Assembly (NCBI RefSeq): GCF_030518795.1
Contig: NZ_CP130427.1
Span: forward strand, 3,100,001-3,164,000
Reading direction: 5' to 3'
DNA length: 64,000 bases
Source of the DNA: Micromonospora sp. NBRC 110009
GTDB taxonomy: Bacteria > Actinomycetota > Actinomycetes > Mycobacteriales > Micromonosporaceae
Shown: in pieces, positions 16,441 through 25,472 of the stretch
How the letters are laid out: each line of letters begins with the position of its first letter
Position numbering within the stretch: the first letter of the stretch is position 1
Notes under the pieces: generated by a model
What the model saw: only the letters and a program-made list of their open reading frames with translations
What the model was told of the DNA's origin: nothing
The model's database searches: none
Program-made: the position numbers and the translations under genes

Positions 16441-16701
16441 ATGACCGCCAAGGTGACACTGTCGTTCTCCGACGAGACGATCGAGGAGGCGCGCCGGTTC
16501 GCCAAGCGGGAAGGGCTCTCCCTCTCCGCCTGGATGGACCAGGCCGCCCGGGAGAAGGCGCTGCGCGAGGTCTTCACCGCGCACGCCGAGGCGGTCGCCC
16601 GCGCCGGCCTGGACCTGGAGTCCGCCGCGCTGGCCGACGCCCAGGAGGCCGCGATCGTCGACGACGCCCTCTTCGGCGGCGGGCGCCCGCGTGCTGCGTA
16701 G
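16441..16701 (+). CDS. MazE-like ribbon-helix-helix antitoxin
   Basis: This 86-aa protein has an N-terminal ribbon-helix-helix-like segment ('AKVTLSFSDETIEEARRFAKREGLSLSAWMD', shown here only as a guide to residues 3-33), then a helical acidic tail that would wrap the toxin. The ATG at 16441 is preferred over an in-frame GTG at 16423 because the palindromic operator ends at 16424. It overlaps the toxin gene by 11 bp, the normal antitoxin-first order of type II systems. It should neutralise the MazF-like product and repress the pair. Confidence 0.78.
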   Translation: MTAKVTLSFSDETIEEARRFAKREGLSLSAWMDQAAREKALREVFTAHAEAVARAGLDLESAALADAQEAAIVDDALFGGGRPRAA

Positions 16702-16984
16702 GGGAGAGGTCTGGCGCATCTCCGGCGCCCGGGAACGATTCGGTCTGGTGATCAGCTCCGACGTCTACAACTCCACCGACGTGCCGATCGTCATGGTGGC
16801 CGAGGTGGTCGAGGAGTCGCTGCTGCGGGATTCGCCGCTGGCCGTGCCGATGGGCGGCTACGTGGTCATGCCCGATCGGCTCTCCTCGCCGATGAAGAAG
16901 TGGTTCACCGAGTGCGTGGACGTGGCCGACACCGAGACCATGCAGCGCGTCGGGCGGGCGCTGCGCATCCTCCAGGAGCTCTGA
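16691..16984 (+). CDS. MazF/PemK-family endoribonuclease toxin
   Basis: This 97-aa protein begins with the family signature 'RRGEVWRI', then 'RFGLVISSDVYNS' and a central 'VPIVMVAEVV' strand. MazF enzymes cleave single-stranded RNA at short sequence motifs when the antitoxin is degraded. The start is a GTG within the antitoxin coding end, implying coupled translation. The usual MazF serine/threonine in the 'VISSD' loop is present. The protein is slightly short for the family but complete. Confidence 0.85.
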   Translation: MLRRGEVWRISGARERFGLVISSDVYNSTDVPIVMVAEVVEESLLRDSPLAVPMGGYVVMPDRLSSPMKKWFTECVDVADTETMQRVGRALRILQEL

Positions 16985-17022
16985 CCGGCTCACCGCCGGT
17001 TCCCGGCGGACGTGCGAGCTCC

Positions 17023-17060
17023 GTTTCCGGAACGACCCGCGCCGGGCACGGCCGGGAAAC
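17023..17060 (+). promoter_or_regulatory. Weak GlnR-box candidate upstream of narK
   Basis: The order is gtttc-n6-gaccc-n6-ggcac-n6-GAAAC, which keeps the GlnR spacing but has only one perfect half-site (17056-17060). A -10-like tagcgt follows at 17071-17076, and a GAGGAGGAG ribosome site lies before the narK GTG. It is supported mainly by gene function. Confidence 0.35.
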
Positions 17061-17106
17061 CGCCCGTTCCTAGCGTCCCCCTCGTCGCCGACGAGGAGGA
17101 GTCGCC

Positions 17107-18477
17107 GTGAGCACGCTCGTTTCCCCCACCCCGACCCCGGCCGCCGCCGGGCGCCGGAGGCCGATCACCGACTGGCGCCCCGAGGACTCCGGGTTCTGGG
17201 CGACCACCGGCGCCCCGGTCGCCCGCCGCAACCTGTACGTCTCGATCTTCGCCGAGCACGTCGGCTTCTCCGTGTGGAGCCTCTGGTCGGTGACGGTGCT
17301 CTTCCTGGGCCCCGACTACGGCATCGACCCGGCCGGGAAGTTCCTGCTCACCGCCGTGCCGGCCGCGCTGGGCGCGGTGCTGCGCCTGCCCTACACCCTG
17401 GCGGTGGCCCGGTTCGGCGGGCGGAACTGGACCATCGTGAGCGCGCTGCTGCTGCTCGTGCCGGCGATGCCGATGGCCCTGCTGATCGAGCCCGGGGTGT
17501 CGTACGCCACGCTGATGGTGCTGGCCTGCCTGACCGGGGTGGGCGGGGGCAACTTCGCCTCCTCGATGGCGAACATCAACCTCTTCTTCCCGGAGCGGCT
17601 CAAGGGCCGGGCCCTCGGCCTCAACGCCGGCGGCGGGAACCTGGGCGTGCCGGCCGTGCAGCTCGTCGGGCTGGCGGTGCTGGCCACCGCCGGGGCCGCG
17701 TACCCCCGGCTGGTGCCCGCCGTCTACCTGCCGCTGATCGTGCTCGCGGCGCTGGCCGCGGCGCGCTGGCTGGACAACGTCCCCGGGGCGCGCAACGAGC
17801 CCGGCGCGCTGCGCGCGGCGGCCCGCGAGCCGCACACCTGGGTGATGTCCCTGCTCTACGTCGGCACCTTCGGCTCGTTCATCGGCTTCGGCTTCGCCTT
17901 CGGGCAGGTGCTCCAGCTCCAGTTCCACGACCGGTTCCCGACCGCGGTCGACGCCGCCTGGCTGACCTTCCTCGGACCGCTGATCGGCTCGCTGATCCGG
18001 CCGCTCGGCGGCCAGCTCGCCGACCGGCTCGGCGGCGCCCGGGTCACCTTCTGGAACTTCGTCGCGATGGCCACCGGCGCCGGGCTGGTGCTGTACGCGG
18101 CCCGGGACCGCTCCTTCCCGCTCTACCTGGCCGGGTTCCTGGCGCTCTTCGTCTTCTCCGGCATCGGCAACGGGTCGACGTACAAGATGATCCCGGCGAT
18201 CTTCCGGGCCCGGGCCGCCGCCGAGGCGGAGCTGACCGGGGACCGGGCGGCGGCCGAGCGGCGGGCCCGGCGGCTCTCCGGGGCGCTCATCGGTATCGCC
18301 GGGGCGGTGGGCGCCTCGGGCGGGGTGCTGGTGAACGTCGCTTTCCGGCAGTCGTTCCTGGCCGCCGGCACCGCCGACGCCGCCTACCTGGCCTTCATCG
18401 GCTGGTACGCGCTCTGCTTCCTGGTGACCTGGGCGGTGTATCTGCGGCCGGGGCCGCGTAAGCTGACCGGCGTGTGA
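17107..18477 (+). CDS. narK: Nitrate/nitrite MFS transporter
   Basis: This 456-aa, 12-helix major facilitator belongs to the nitrate-nitrite porter group. The two signature stretches are visible: 'GVGGGNFASSMANINLFFP' near residue 150 and 'GIGNGSTYKMIPAIF' near residue 355. They line the anion path. 'WRPEDSGFWATTG' at the N-terminus is typical of actinobacterial NarK/NasT-like proteins. It imports nitrate for NasA and may export nitrite. It is on the opposite strand from the nas operon, 1.6 kb away, and is probably co-regulated by GlnR. A GTG start follows a strong GAGGAGGAG site. Confidence 0.94.
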   Translation: MSTLVSPTPTPAAAGRRRPITDWRPEDSGFWATTGAPVARRNLYVSIFAEHVGFSVWSLWSVTVLFLGPDYGIDPAGKFLLTAVPAALGAVLRLPYTLAVARFGGRNWTIVSALLLLVPAMPMALLIEPGVSYATLMVLACLTGVGGGNFASSMANINLFFPERLKGRALGLNAGGGNLGVPAVQLVGLAVLATAGAAYPRLVPAVYLPLIVLAALAAARWLDNVPGARNEPGALRAAAREPHTWVMSLLYVGTFGSFIGFGFAFGQVLQLQFHDRFPTAVDAAWLTFLGPLIGSLIRPLGGQLADRLGGARVTFWNFVAMATGAGLVLYAARDRSFPLYLAGFLALFVFSGIGNGSTYKMIPAIFRARAAAEAELTGDRAAAERRARRLSGALIGIAGAVGASGGVLVNVAFRQSFLAAGTADAAYLAFIGWYALCFLVTWAVYLRPGPRKLTGV

Positions 18478-18507
18478 CCTCCGCCATGGGGAAAGGCGCA
18501 GGCCACG

Positions 18508-18526
18508 CGGGGTGACACCCCGTTTT
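18508..18526 (+). terminator. Rho-independent terminator after narK
   Basis: A compact perfect hairpin (CGGGGTG-A-CACCCCG, 18508-18522) is followed by TTTT. It lies 31 bp after the narK stop and before the ribosomal promoter region. Confidence 0.6.
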
Positions 18527-18669
18527 GACCTGCCGCCGGGCGGCCGGGTATCGTTGCCTGCTGTTGTACGACATTCTTAGGCGTGCCGCATCAGGTACGC
18601 TTGGTCGTTCGTGCGCGCCTGGTCACCTCGGCGCGCGACCCCAGACCGACGACGAGACAAGGTAGACCT

Positions 18670-19113
18670 GTGCGTACGTACAGCCCGAAGCCGGGTGAGA
18701 TCGAGCGTCAGTGGCACGTCATCGACGCCTCTGATGTCGTGCTGGGCCGCCTCGCGACCCACGCCGCCACGCTGCTGCGTGGCAAGCACAAGCCGACTTT
18801 CGCGCCGCACGTCGACACGGGCGACTTCGTCGTCATCGTGAACGCGGGCAAGGTCGCGCTGACCGGCAACAAGCGCCAGACCAAGATCGCCTACCGCCAC
18901 TCCGGCTACCCGGGTGGTCTGAAGCAGGTCGGCTACGACGAGCTGCTGACCAAGCGGCCCGAGCGGGCCATCGAGCTGGCCGTGAAGGGCATGCTCCCGC
19001 ACAACAAGCTGGGCCGCCAGATTCTCAAGAAGCTGAAGGTCTACGCCGGTGCCGAGCACCCGCACGGCGCGCAGCAGCCGGTGCCGTTCGAGATCAAGCA
19101 GATCGCGCAGTGA
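18670..19113 (+). CDS. rplM: 50S ribosomal protein L13
   Basis: This 147-aa protein matches the L13 family over its full length: it starts '[19 protein letters not shown]' and includes '[18 protein letters not shown]' and '[14 protein letters not shown]'. It binds 23S rRNA early in large-subunit assembly. The GTG at 18670 is chosen because family members begin at this point; the open frame extends upstream without homology. It is cotranscribed with rpsI, 20 bp downstream. Confidence 0.98.
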   Translation: MRTYSPKPGEIERQWHVIDASDVVLGRLATHAATLLRGKHKPTFAPHVDTGDFVVIVNAGKVALTGNKRQTKIAYRHSGYPGGLKQVGYDELLTKRPERAIELAVKGMLPHNKLGRQILKKLKVYAGAEHPHGAQQPVPFEIKQIAQ

Positions 19114-19133
19114 GCGCGGGCGAAGGAAGCAGC

Positions 19134-19598
19134 ATGACCGACATCACCGCCACCGAGGTTGCCCCCGAGGCCACCGAGGCGCCGGCGCCCGTCGCCCGCG
19201 CGCCTCGTGGCGACCGCCCGATCCAGACCGTGGGTCGGCGCAAGGAGGCCATCGTCCGGGTTCGCATCGTCCCCGGCAGCGGCAAGATCACCTGCAACGG
19301 CCGCGACCTCGAGGCCTACTTCCCGAGCAAGGTGCACCAGCAGCTCATCAAGGACCCGCTGGTCACCGCCGAGAAGGCCGAGGCCTTCGACGTGATCGCC
19401 AACCTGCGGGGCGGCGGCACCACCGGCCAGGCCGGCGCGCTGCGCCTCGCCATCGCCCGGGCGCTGATCGTCAGCGAGCCGGACGACCGCCCGGCCCTGA
19501 AGAAGGCCGGCTTCCTGACCCGTGACGCCCGGGTCAAGGAGAGCAAGAAGTACGGCCTCAAGAAGGCCCGTAAGGCTCCTCAGTACTCGAAGCGCTGA
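19134..19598 (+). CDS. rpsI: 30S ribosomal protein S9
   Basis: This 154-aa protein has the actinobacterial Ala/Glu-rich N-terminal extension (about 1-28) before the S9 core ('[22 protein letters not shown]', residues about 30-50). It ends in the conserved 'QYSKR', whose terminal Arg contacts P-site tRNA. A GAAGGA ribosome site precedes the ATG. It forms the classic L13-S9 operon with rplM. Confidence 0.98.
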   Translation: MTDITATEVAPEATEAPAPVARAPRGDRPIQTVGRRKEAIVRVRIVPGSGKITCNGRDLEAYFPSKVHQQLIKDPLVTAEKAEAFDVIANLRGGGTTGQAGALRLAIARALIVSEPDDRPALKKAGFLTRDARVKESKKYGLKKARKAPQYSKR

Positions 19599-19627
19599 TC
19601 ACCACCAGCGCCTTGTACTCCTGACGG

Positions 19628-19671
19628 ACGGCCGGGTCCGCCTCCCTCGACCGGGGAGGTGGCCCGGCCGT
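19628..19671 (+). terminator. Stem-loop terminator after rpsI
   Basis: Outer arms acggccggg (19628-19636) and cccggccgt (19663-19671) pair exactly. An inner cctccc/gggagg stem extends the hairpin, which has a short loop. It is followed by ttccgcgtttctcc, a weak T-rich tract. Confidence 0.65.
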
Positions 19672-19716
19672 TCCGCGTTTCTCCTCTCAACGGCACTCCA
19701 TCGGAGGTTGGCGGGT

Positions 19717-21072
19717 ATGGGTCGGTTGTTCGGCACGGACGGCGTACGCGGGCGGGCGAACGCGGATCTCACCCCGGAGTTGGCGCTCGCGGTGGCGGTC
19801 GCCGCCGCGCACACGCTGGCCGAGTCGGACAAGAGCCATCCGCCGCTCGCCGTGGTCGGCCGGGACACCCGGGCCAGCGGCGAGATGCTGGAGGCCGCCG
19901 TGGTGGCCGGGCTGACCAGCGCCGGCGCCAACGTCGTGCGGGTCGGCGTGCTGCCCACCCCGGCGGTGGCGTTCCTGACCGCCGAGGCCAAGGCCGACCT
20001 GGGCGTGATGCTCTCCGCCTCGCACAACCCGATGCCGGACAACGGCATCAAGCTCTTCGCCGCCGGCGGGCACAAGCTGCCGGACGAGATCGAGATGCGG
20101 ATCGAGGCGGCCGTCGAGGCGAACGCCACCACCGCCTGGGAACGCCCGATCGGCGCCGGCGTCGGCCGGGTGCACGACCTGCTCGACGGCGCCGACCACT
20201 ACGTCCAGCACCTGGTCGGCACCGTGCCGCACCGGCTGGACGGGATCAAGGTCGTGGTCGACTGCGCCAACGGCGCGGCCGCCGAGGTCGCCCCGGTCGC
20301 GTACCGGGAGGCCGGCGCCGAGGTGATCGCGATCTGCGCCGAGCCGGACGGCCTCAACATCAACGACGACTGCGGCTCCAACCACCTCGACGCGCTGCGC
20401 GCGGCCGTGGTTGAGCACGGCGCCCACCTCGGCATCGCCCACGACGGGGACGCCGACCGCTGCGTGGCGGTCAGCGCCGACGGCGAGGAGGTCGACGGCG
20501 ACCAGGTGATGGCGATCCTGGCCCTGGCCATGCGGGAGTCCGGCGAGCTGACCCGGGACACCCTGGTCGCCACCGTGATGAGCAACCTCGGCCTGCGGCT
20601 GGCCATGTCCGCGGCGGGCATCCGGCTGGTCGAGACCAAGGTCGGCGACCGGTACGTGCTGGAGGAGCTGCGCGCCTCCGGCCTGGCGCTCGGCGGCGAG
20701 CAGAGCGGCCACATCGTGATGCCCGCCTACGCCACCACCGGCGACGGGGTGCTCACCGGGCTGCACCTGATGTCCCGGCTGGCTGCCACCGGCAAGTCCC
20801 TCGCCGAGCTGGCCTCGGTGGTCACCAAGCTGCCCCAGGTGCTGATCAACGTGCCGGTGGGCGACCGCACCGTGGGTGCCGCCGCGCCGGCCGTCCGCGC
20901 CGAGGTGGAGCGGGCCGAGGCCGAGCTGGGCGAGACCGGCCGCGTGCTGCTCCGCCCGTCGGGCACCGAGCCGCTGGTACGCGTCATGGTCGAGGCCGCC
21001 ACCGAGGCCACCGCCCAGTCGGTGGCCGAGCGCATCGCCGAGCAGGTCCGCAGCGCCAGCCCGGTCGCCTGA
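19717..21072 (+). CDS. glmM: Phosphoglucosamine mutase
   Basis: This 451-aa enzyme converts glucosamine-6-P to glucosamine-1-P for UDP-GlcNAc and peptidoglycan. It begins '[12 protein letters not shown]'. The phosphoserine is Ser102 in '[11 protein letters not shown]'. The Mg-binding loop is 'DGDADR', the sugar loop 'GGEQSGHIV', and the phosphate loop '[14 protein letters not shown]' near the C-terminus. The ATG at 19717 follows TCGGAGG and matches family length; the open frame upstream runs into the rpsI region without homology. Together with glmS at 29.8 kb it gives most of the glucosamine branch. Confidence 0.98.
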   Translation: MGRLFGTDGVRGRANADLTPELALAVAVAAAHTLAESDKSHPPLAVVGRDTRASGEMLEAAVVAGLTSAGANVVRVGVLPTPAVAFLTAEAKADLGVMLSASHNPMPDNGIKLFAAGGHKLPDEIEMRIEAAVEANATTAWERPIGAGVGRVHDLLDGADHYVQHLVGTVPHRLDGIKVVVDCANGAAAEVAPVAYREAGAEVIAICAEPDGLNINDDCGSNHLDALRAAVVEHGAHLGIAHDGDADRCVAVSADGEEVDGDQVMAILALAMRESGELTRDTLVATVMSNLGLRLAMSAAGIRLVETKVGDRYVLEELRASGLALGGEQSGHIVMPAYATTGDGVLTGLHLMSRLAATGKSLAELASVVTKLPQVLINVPVGDRTVGAAAPAVRAEVERAEAELGETGRVLLRPSGTEPLVRVMVEAATEATAQSVAERIAEQVRSASPVA

Positions 21073-21111
21073 TCCGGCCGATCGCGCGGCCGTCACCCGG
21101 TGAATCCGGGC

Positions 21112-21861
21112 TCAGAGGCGCAGTGTGCTGGCCCGGGCGTACGTGGTGGACGGGTCCTCGCCGTCGGTGAGGTCGACGTCCTCCACCACCCGGCCGTCGC
21201 CGAGCCGGATCAGCCGGTCGCAGCGGGCGGCGACGGCCCGCTCGTGGGTGGCCAGCAGGATCGTCATCCCGTGCCGGTCGCGGAGGCCGAGCAGCAGGTC
21301 GAGGATCTGGACGCCGGTGGCCGAGTCCAGGTTGCCGGTGGGCTCGTCGGCGAGCAGCAGGCCGGGCGAGCCCATCAGCGCCCGGGCGATCGCCACCCGC
21401 TGCTGCTGGCCGCCGGACAGCTGCGCGGGCAGCGCCCGTTCCCGGCCGGCCAGGCCGACGGCGTCGAGCAGCTCCCGGGCCCGGTCCACCTGATCGGCGC
21501 GGCCCCGGCGCGGCAGCACCGGCGCGATCACGTTGTCCAGCACGGTGAGCGCGGGCAGCAGGTGGTAGCGCTGGAAGACGAACCCGACGCGCTGCCGGTA
21601 GCGGGCGAGCGCGGCCCGGCGCAGGCCGGTCACGTCCACCCCGTCGACCGTCACGGTGCCGTCGTCGGCCTGCTCGATCGCGCCGATCAGGTGCAGCAGC
21701 GTCGACTTGCCCGAGCCGCTCGGCCCGGTCAGCGCCACCACCGAGCCGGCGGTGATCTCCAGCGCGACCCCGTCGACCGCAGTGATCCGCTCCGCGCCGG
21801 CCCCGAACCGTTTCACCAGGCCCGCGATCTCGACGCGGCTACCGGCGGTGCTCTCGCCCAT
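21112..21861 (-). CDS. ABC transporter ATP-binding protein, MacB/LolD type
   Basis: This 249-aa nucleotide-binding subunit has Walker A 'GPSGSGKST', Q-loop 'VFQRYHLLP', signature 'LSGGQQQRVAIARAL', Walker B 'LLLADEPTGNLD' and a switch histidine in 'LATHERAVA'. The 'ADEPTGNLD' form is typical of the MacB/LolD/FtsE group, which drives FtsX-like permeases in mechanotransmission rather than substrate-pore transport. The ATG at 21861 follows GAGGAG and lies 5 bp past the permease stop; a GTG at 21870 is possible. It is cotranscribed with the permease gene and probably repressed by the divergent PadR. Confidence 0.93.
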   Translation of the reverse strand: MGESTAGSRVEIAGLVKRFGAGAERITAVDGVALEITAGSVVALTGPSGSGKSTLLHLIGAIEQADDGTVTVDGVDVTGLRRAALARYRQRVGFVFQRYHLLPALTVLDNVIAPVLPRRGRADQVDRARELLDAVGLAGRERALPAQLSGGQQQRVAIARALMGSPGLLLADEPTGNLDSATGVQILDLLLGLRDRHGMTILLATHERAVAARCDRLIRLGDGRVVEDVDLTDGEDPSTTYARASTLRL

Positions 21862-21866
21862 GGCTC

Positions 21867-24695
21867 TCACTCCTCTGCCAGCAGTCGTGCGGTGGGTAGG
21901 CGGCGCAGTAGCGCGGCCGGCGCCAGCGCCGCGCAGGCGGTGAGCAGCACGCCGCCTGCCGCCGTCAGCGCGGCGACCAGCACCAGCGCGCCCGGGACGT
22001 CCCCGACCAGCCAGGCCGCACCGCCCGTGCCCAGCCCGGCGCCGGCGAGCGCGCCGAGCCCGCCGAGCAGCAGCCCCTCGTAGCCGACCAGCCGGCCGAG
22101 CGCGAGGTCGGTCCAGCCGGTGGCGCGCAGGGTGGCCAGCTCGGCCGCCCGGTCCCGGATGTTGAGGTAGAGCACGTCCGCGACCGCGGCGGCGCCGAGC
22201 AGCACGGTCGCGCCGGCGGCCAGCACGTCGGCGCCGCGCACGCTCAGCGCCACCGAGTCACCGAGCAGGGTCCCGACGATCGCGCCCCGGAACGCGTACC
22301 CGACGGCGGCCACCAGGGTCAGCGCCGCCACGCCGATGGCCAGAGCGCCGGCACCGAGCAGGGTCCGCCCGGGGGTGCGTACCAGGTTGGCCAGGGCCAG
22401 CCCGAACAGGGTGCGGGGCCGGCGTATCCAACGGGCGGTGGCGACCTGCGGGCGGAGCGCGGCGGCCGGGTGGGCGCGCGCCGCCCGCAGCGCGGGCGCC
22501 AGGCCGGCGGCCAGCGCGAGCAGCAGCGCCACCGGTACGGCGAGCGACGCCCGCCGCCAGTCGACGCCGATGCCGAGGGCGGCGCCGAGCGGTACGGCGA
22601 GCCCGAGCGACAGCAGCCCGGCGGCGAGGCCGAGCAGGGCCACCTCGCCGAGGATGAGAGCCCCGATCCGGCGGGCCGGCCACCCGAGGCAGGCCAGCAC
22701 CGCCAGTTCGGAGCGGCGGTCCCGGACGGCGGCGGAGACGGCGTTGCCGAGGAAGAGCACACAGACCACCAGCACCAGCAGGAACAGCACGGCGCTCTTG
22801 CGGTCCACCGCCTGGACGATGGTCGAGGCGACGCCCAACGCCGACCAGTTCTCGGTGAGCCGCAGGTCGGGGCGGCCGAATGCGCCGCCCGGCAGCTCCA
22901 CGGTCTGCGGGGCGGCGGACGAGCCCAGCGTGATGTCGACGTCCAGGCCGGTCGCCCGATTGATCTGCTCGGCGATCAACCGGACCCGCTCCGCGGCGTG
23001 CTCGCTGTATCCGTCCACGCCGGCGACCCGGACCCGGATCGCGCTGATCGGCGCGCCGCGTTGCGGGCTGTTGCTGGTCTCCAGCAGCTTCGGCACGCTG
23101 GCGAGGTTGGTGAGCACGAGCGGCGGCACCGAGAGGTAGCCGGCCGGATTGCCGCTCGGCTCCAGGGGCCGGCGGCCGAGCGCGGTACGGCTGCGGTCAT
23201 CCGCGCCCTCGGCGCGCGGCGCCTCGTACGTCTCCAGCGGGACCGCGCCCACGTCGCTGAAGCCGGCCAGCTTCTCCGGGTCGAACACCCCGACGGCCTG
23301 CCACTGGTGGTACTGCGTGACCGCGCCGCCTTCCTTTCCGGCGAGGGCCCGGACCGGCCGGGAGCCGGTGTCCTCGGCCAGCCAGGGCCGGGGCAGGAAG
23401 TTGAAGGTGAACCGATTGCCGTACACCTCGGGGTCCGCGGGCGGCACCGCGTCGGCGCGCAGGGTGCCATCAGGCAGTTCGCGGTAGGTCACCGGCCCCG
23501 CCTGGATGACCCGCTGGAGCTGGCCGCGGCAGCAGGCGTCCTCGGCGACCCCCTCCGTCAGCTGGGCGCGGTAGGCGGCGCCCGCGTCGACCTCGGCGGA
23601 GCCGGCCGGGATCCCGGCGGCGCGGCCCAGGGTCTGTTCGAGTTCGATCGCCGGCACGGTGGCCGGCCGGGCCGTGGGCAGCCGGGTGAACCGGACGCGC
23701 ACCGTGCTGTCGAAGAAGGGACGGTTGGTGACGAGCGCCGGTGCGGTACGGGTGAGCAGGGTGCCGCCCCGGCGCTCGGTCACCGGGTCGTCGGCCCGGA
23801 CCGACCGCCCGCTGACCACCGCGGAGTCCAGCCCCACGAGCCGGTTCTCGGCGACCGGGTCGATGGCGGCGATCAAGAACGGCACCGTCAGCTGGTAGGT
23901 GAGCACCAGGCGGTCGGTGGTGGTGGGGGCGGTGCCCGGCGCGAGCACGCCGTCGGCGGTCTCGAACCGGCCGTCCGGCAGCAGCCGCGCCGAGTCCAGG
24001 CTCCACACCTCCCGCTCGGAGAGGGTGGCCGGGCTGGCCTGCAGACCGCCGAACATCGGATCGCAGATCGGGCGGCTCGCTCCGCCCGGGAGCACCTCCC
24101 GCGGGACGGGCCCGCACACGTGGTCCCACGCGTACGACCGGCCGTCGCTGTAGGGCGTCGCCTGCTCGGACAGGTCGCCGTCGTAGCGGGGGTAGATGAG
24201 GCGGTGCTTCGTCACGTACACGTAGCGCGGCTTGGCCGGCGCGGTGGAGAGGCCGCGTTCGGCGACGAAGGTGGGGTCGACGCGGATCACCTGGCGGTCC
24301 AGGCTCCGGTCGACGGCGTCGGTGACGTCGAACGACATGGGCACCGGTACGGTGGAGTGGCCCAGCATCGCGATGGGCGCGGCCACGTCGACGCCGTCCA
24401 CCGCCTTGACCTGCTCGTACTGGGCCGTGGTGATCCCACCGAAGAGGCCGGAGAGGTAGTTGGGGCGGACTAGCCGTCGCTCGACCTCCAGCGGGGTGCG
24501 CGTCCCCTTCGGACGGACCAGGATCTGGTACGCCGCCTCGGTGTTCCGCTCGACGGTGCCGGTGACGTCCAGGCGGGAGGTGGTGGTGGCGCCGGTCAGG
24601 ACGGTGAAGCCGGTGGTCGCCACCAGCACGCCGACCAGCAGCGCCACCGACCGTCCCGCACGGCCACGAAGTTGCCCCCAGATGACGTGGAACAT
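21867..24695 (-). CDS. FtsX-like (MacB-type) ABC permease, large
   Basis: This 942-aa membrane protein has one TM near residues 17-37, a very large extracytoplasmic domain (about 40-590), a three-helix FtsX block starting near residue 600 ('SAVLFLLVLVVCVLFLGNA'), a further TM pair and a second FtsX-like block at the C-terminus. It has the architecture of paired FtsX permeases in Gram-positive antibiotic-resistance or cell-envelope ABC systems. The extracytoplasmic domain is larger than usual and has no recognisable motif apart from two nearby cysteines ('EDACCRGQLQ'). The start at 24695 follows GGAGG. It is divergent from padR. Confidence 0.9.
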   Translation of the reverse strand: MFHVIWGQLRGRAGRSVALLVGVLVATTGFTVLTGATTTSRLDVTGTVERNTEAAYQILVRPKGTRTPLEVERRLVRPNYLSGLFGGITTAQYEQVKAVDGVDVAAPIAMLGHSTVPVPMSFDVTDAVDRSLDRQVIRVDPTFVAERGLSTAPAKPRYVYVTKHRLIYPRYDGDLSEQATPYSDGRSYAWDHVCGPVPREVLPGGASRPICDPMFGGLQASPATLSEREVWSLDSARLLPDGRFETADGVLAPGTAPTTTDRLVLTYQLTVPFLIAAIDPVAENRLVGLDSAVVSGRSVRADDPVTERRGGTLLTRTAPALVTNRPFFDSTVRVRFTRLPTARPATVPAIELEQTLGRAAGIPAGSAEVDAGAAYRAQLTEGVAEDACCRGQLQRVIQAGPVTYRELPDGTLRADAVPPADPEVYGNRFTFNFLPRPWLAEDTGSRPVRALAGKEGGAVTQYHQWQAVGVFDPEKLAGFSDVGAVPLETYEAPRAEGADDRSRTALGRRPLEPSGNPAGYLSVPPLVLTNLASVPKLLETSNSPQRGAPISAIRVRVAGVDGYSEHAAERVRLIAEQINRATGLDVDITLGSSAAPQTVELPGGAFGRPDLRLTENWSALGVASTIVQAVDRKSAVLFLLVLVVCVLFLGNAVSAAVRDRRSELAVLACLGWPARRIGALILGEVALLGLAAGLLSLGLAVPLGAALGIGVDWRRASLAVPVALLLALAAGLAPALRAARAHPAAALRPQVATARWIRRPRTLFGLALANLVRTPGRTLLGAGALAIGVAALTLVAAVGYAFRGAIVGTLLGDSVALSVRGADVLAAGATVLLGAAAVADVLYLNIRDRAAELATLRATGWTDLALGRLVGYEGLLLGGLGALAGAGLGTGGAAWLVGDVPGALVLVAALTAAGGVLLTACAALAPAALLRRLPTARLLAEE

Positions 24696-24735
24696 GTCGC
24701 GCCTCCCCGTGTGCTGACTCACACTGTGCGCGATA

Positions 24736-24748
24736 CATTGTGACAATG
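24736..24748. promoter_or_regulatory. Palindromic operator between the ABC genes and padR
   Basis: CATTGT-G-ACAATG is a perfect 6-1-6 palindrome in the 99-bp divergent region, 41 bp from the permease start and 47 bp from the padR start. PadR repressors bind short palindromes of this kind over their own and their target promoters. Confidence 0.65.
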
Positions 24749-24794
24749 CAAGGCCCCTCCGGGGTGCCTGTCCGGAACCGGATCGGAGGAGACG

Positions 24795-25400
24795 GTGGCG
24801 ATCCAGCACGCGGTCCTGGCCCTGCTCGCCCGCGGCCCCAGCTACGGGTACGAGCTCAAGGGCGCCTTCGAGGCGGCGGTCGGCCCGCAGTGGGGGCCGC
24901 TCAACATCGGGCACCTCTACCAGATCCTCGACCGGCTGTCCCGGGACGGACTGGTGGTCGCCGAGCGGCACGCCCAGCCGGTCAAGCCCGACCGGGTGGT
25001 CTACGAGATCACCCAGGCCGGCCGGACCGAGCTGGATCGCTGGCTCGCCGAACCCAGCCCGCGCAGCGGCGGCTTCCGGGACGACTTCTTCCTCAAGGTG
25101 ACCGCCGCCGCCCGGTCCGGCGAGGCCACCACCGTCCGCACCGTGCTGGCCAACCAGCGCGGCCACCTCATGCGGGAGCTGCGCAACCTTGACGGGCTGC
25201 GCCGCCGCTCCGAGGACCCGGTGGTCCGGCTGCTACTCTCCGCCGCCGCCCGGCACGTCGAGGCGGACCTCGCCTTCGTCGACGACGCCGAGTCGGCGCT
25301 GCTCGCCGACGGGGGTGCCGTGCTCCGGGCCCTGGCAGCGGACCGGCCGGGCCCGGCGACGCCGGCAGCGGACGCGGGCCCGGCCCGTTCCGCGGGCTGA
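24795..25400 (+). CDS. PadR-family transcriptional repressor
   Basis: This 201-aa protein begins with the PadR winged helix ('AIQHAVLALLARGPSYGYELKGAFE', residues about 2-26; 'LNIGHLYQILDRLSRDGLV', about 36-54). A C-terminal Vir_C-like helical dimerisation domain spans about 95-170, and an Ala/Pro-rich tail follows. The GTG start follows GGAGGAG. PadR proteins commonly repress adjacent ABC efflux genes until a toxic ligand binds, so it very likely controls the divergent FtsX-type system. Confidence 0.92.
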   Translation: MAIQHAVLALLARGPSYGYELKGAFEAAVGPQWGPLNIGHLYQILDRLSRDGLVVAERHAQPVKPDRVVYEITQAGRTELDRWLAEPSPRSGGFRDDFFLKVTAAARSGEATTVRTVLANQRGHLMRELRNLDGLRRRSEDPVVRLLLSAAARHVEADLAFVDDAESALLADGGAVLRALAADRPGPATPAADAGPARSAG

Positions 25401-25472
25401 CCGCTGTCGGTGCGCGCCCGGGCTCGACGGTGCGCCGGCCCGGGTGCGGGACGGCGGGTCGTCAGGCCGGGG

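Noticed and set aside
18583..18669. N-terminal extension of rplM from an ATG at 18592 or nearby
   Set aside because: Family L13 proteins begin at the GTG at 18670; the upstream frame has no homology and contains the promoter and leader.
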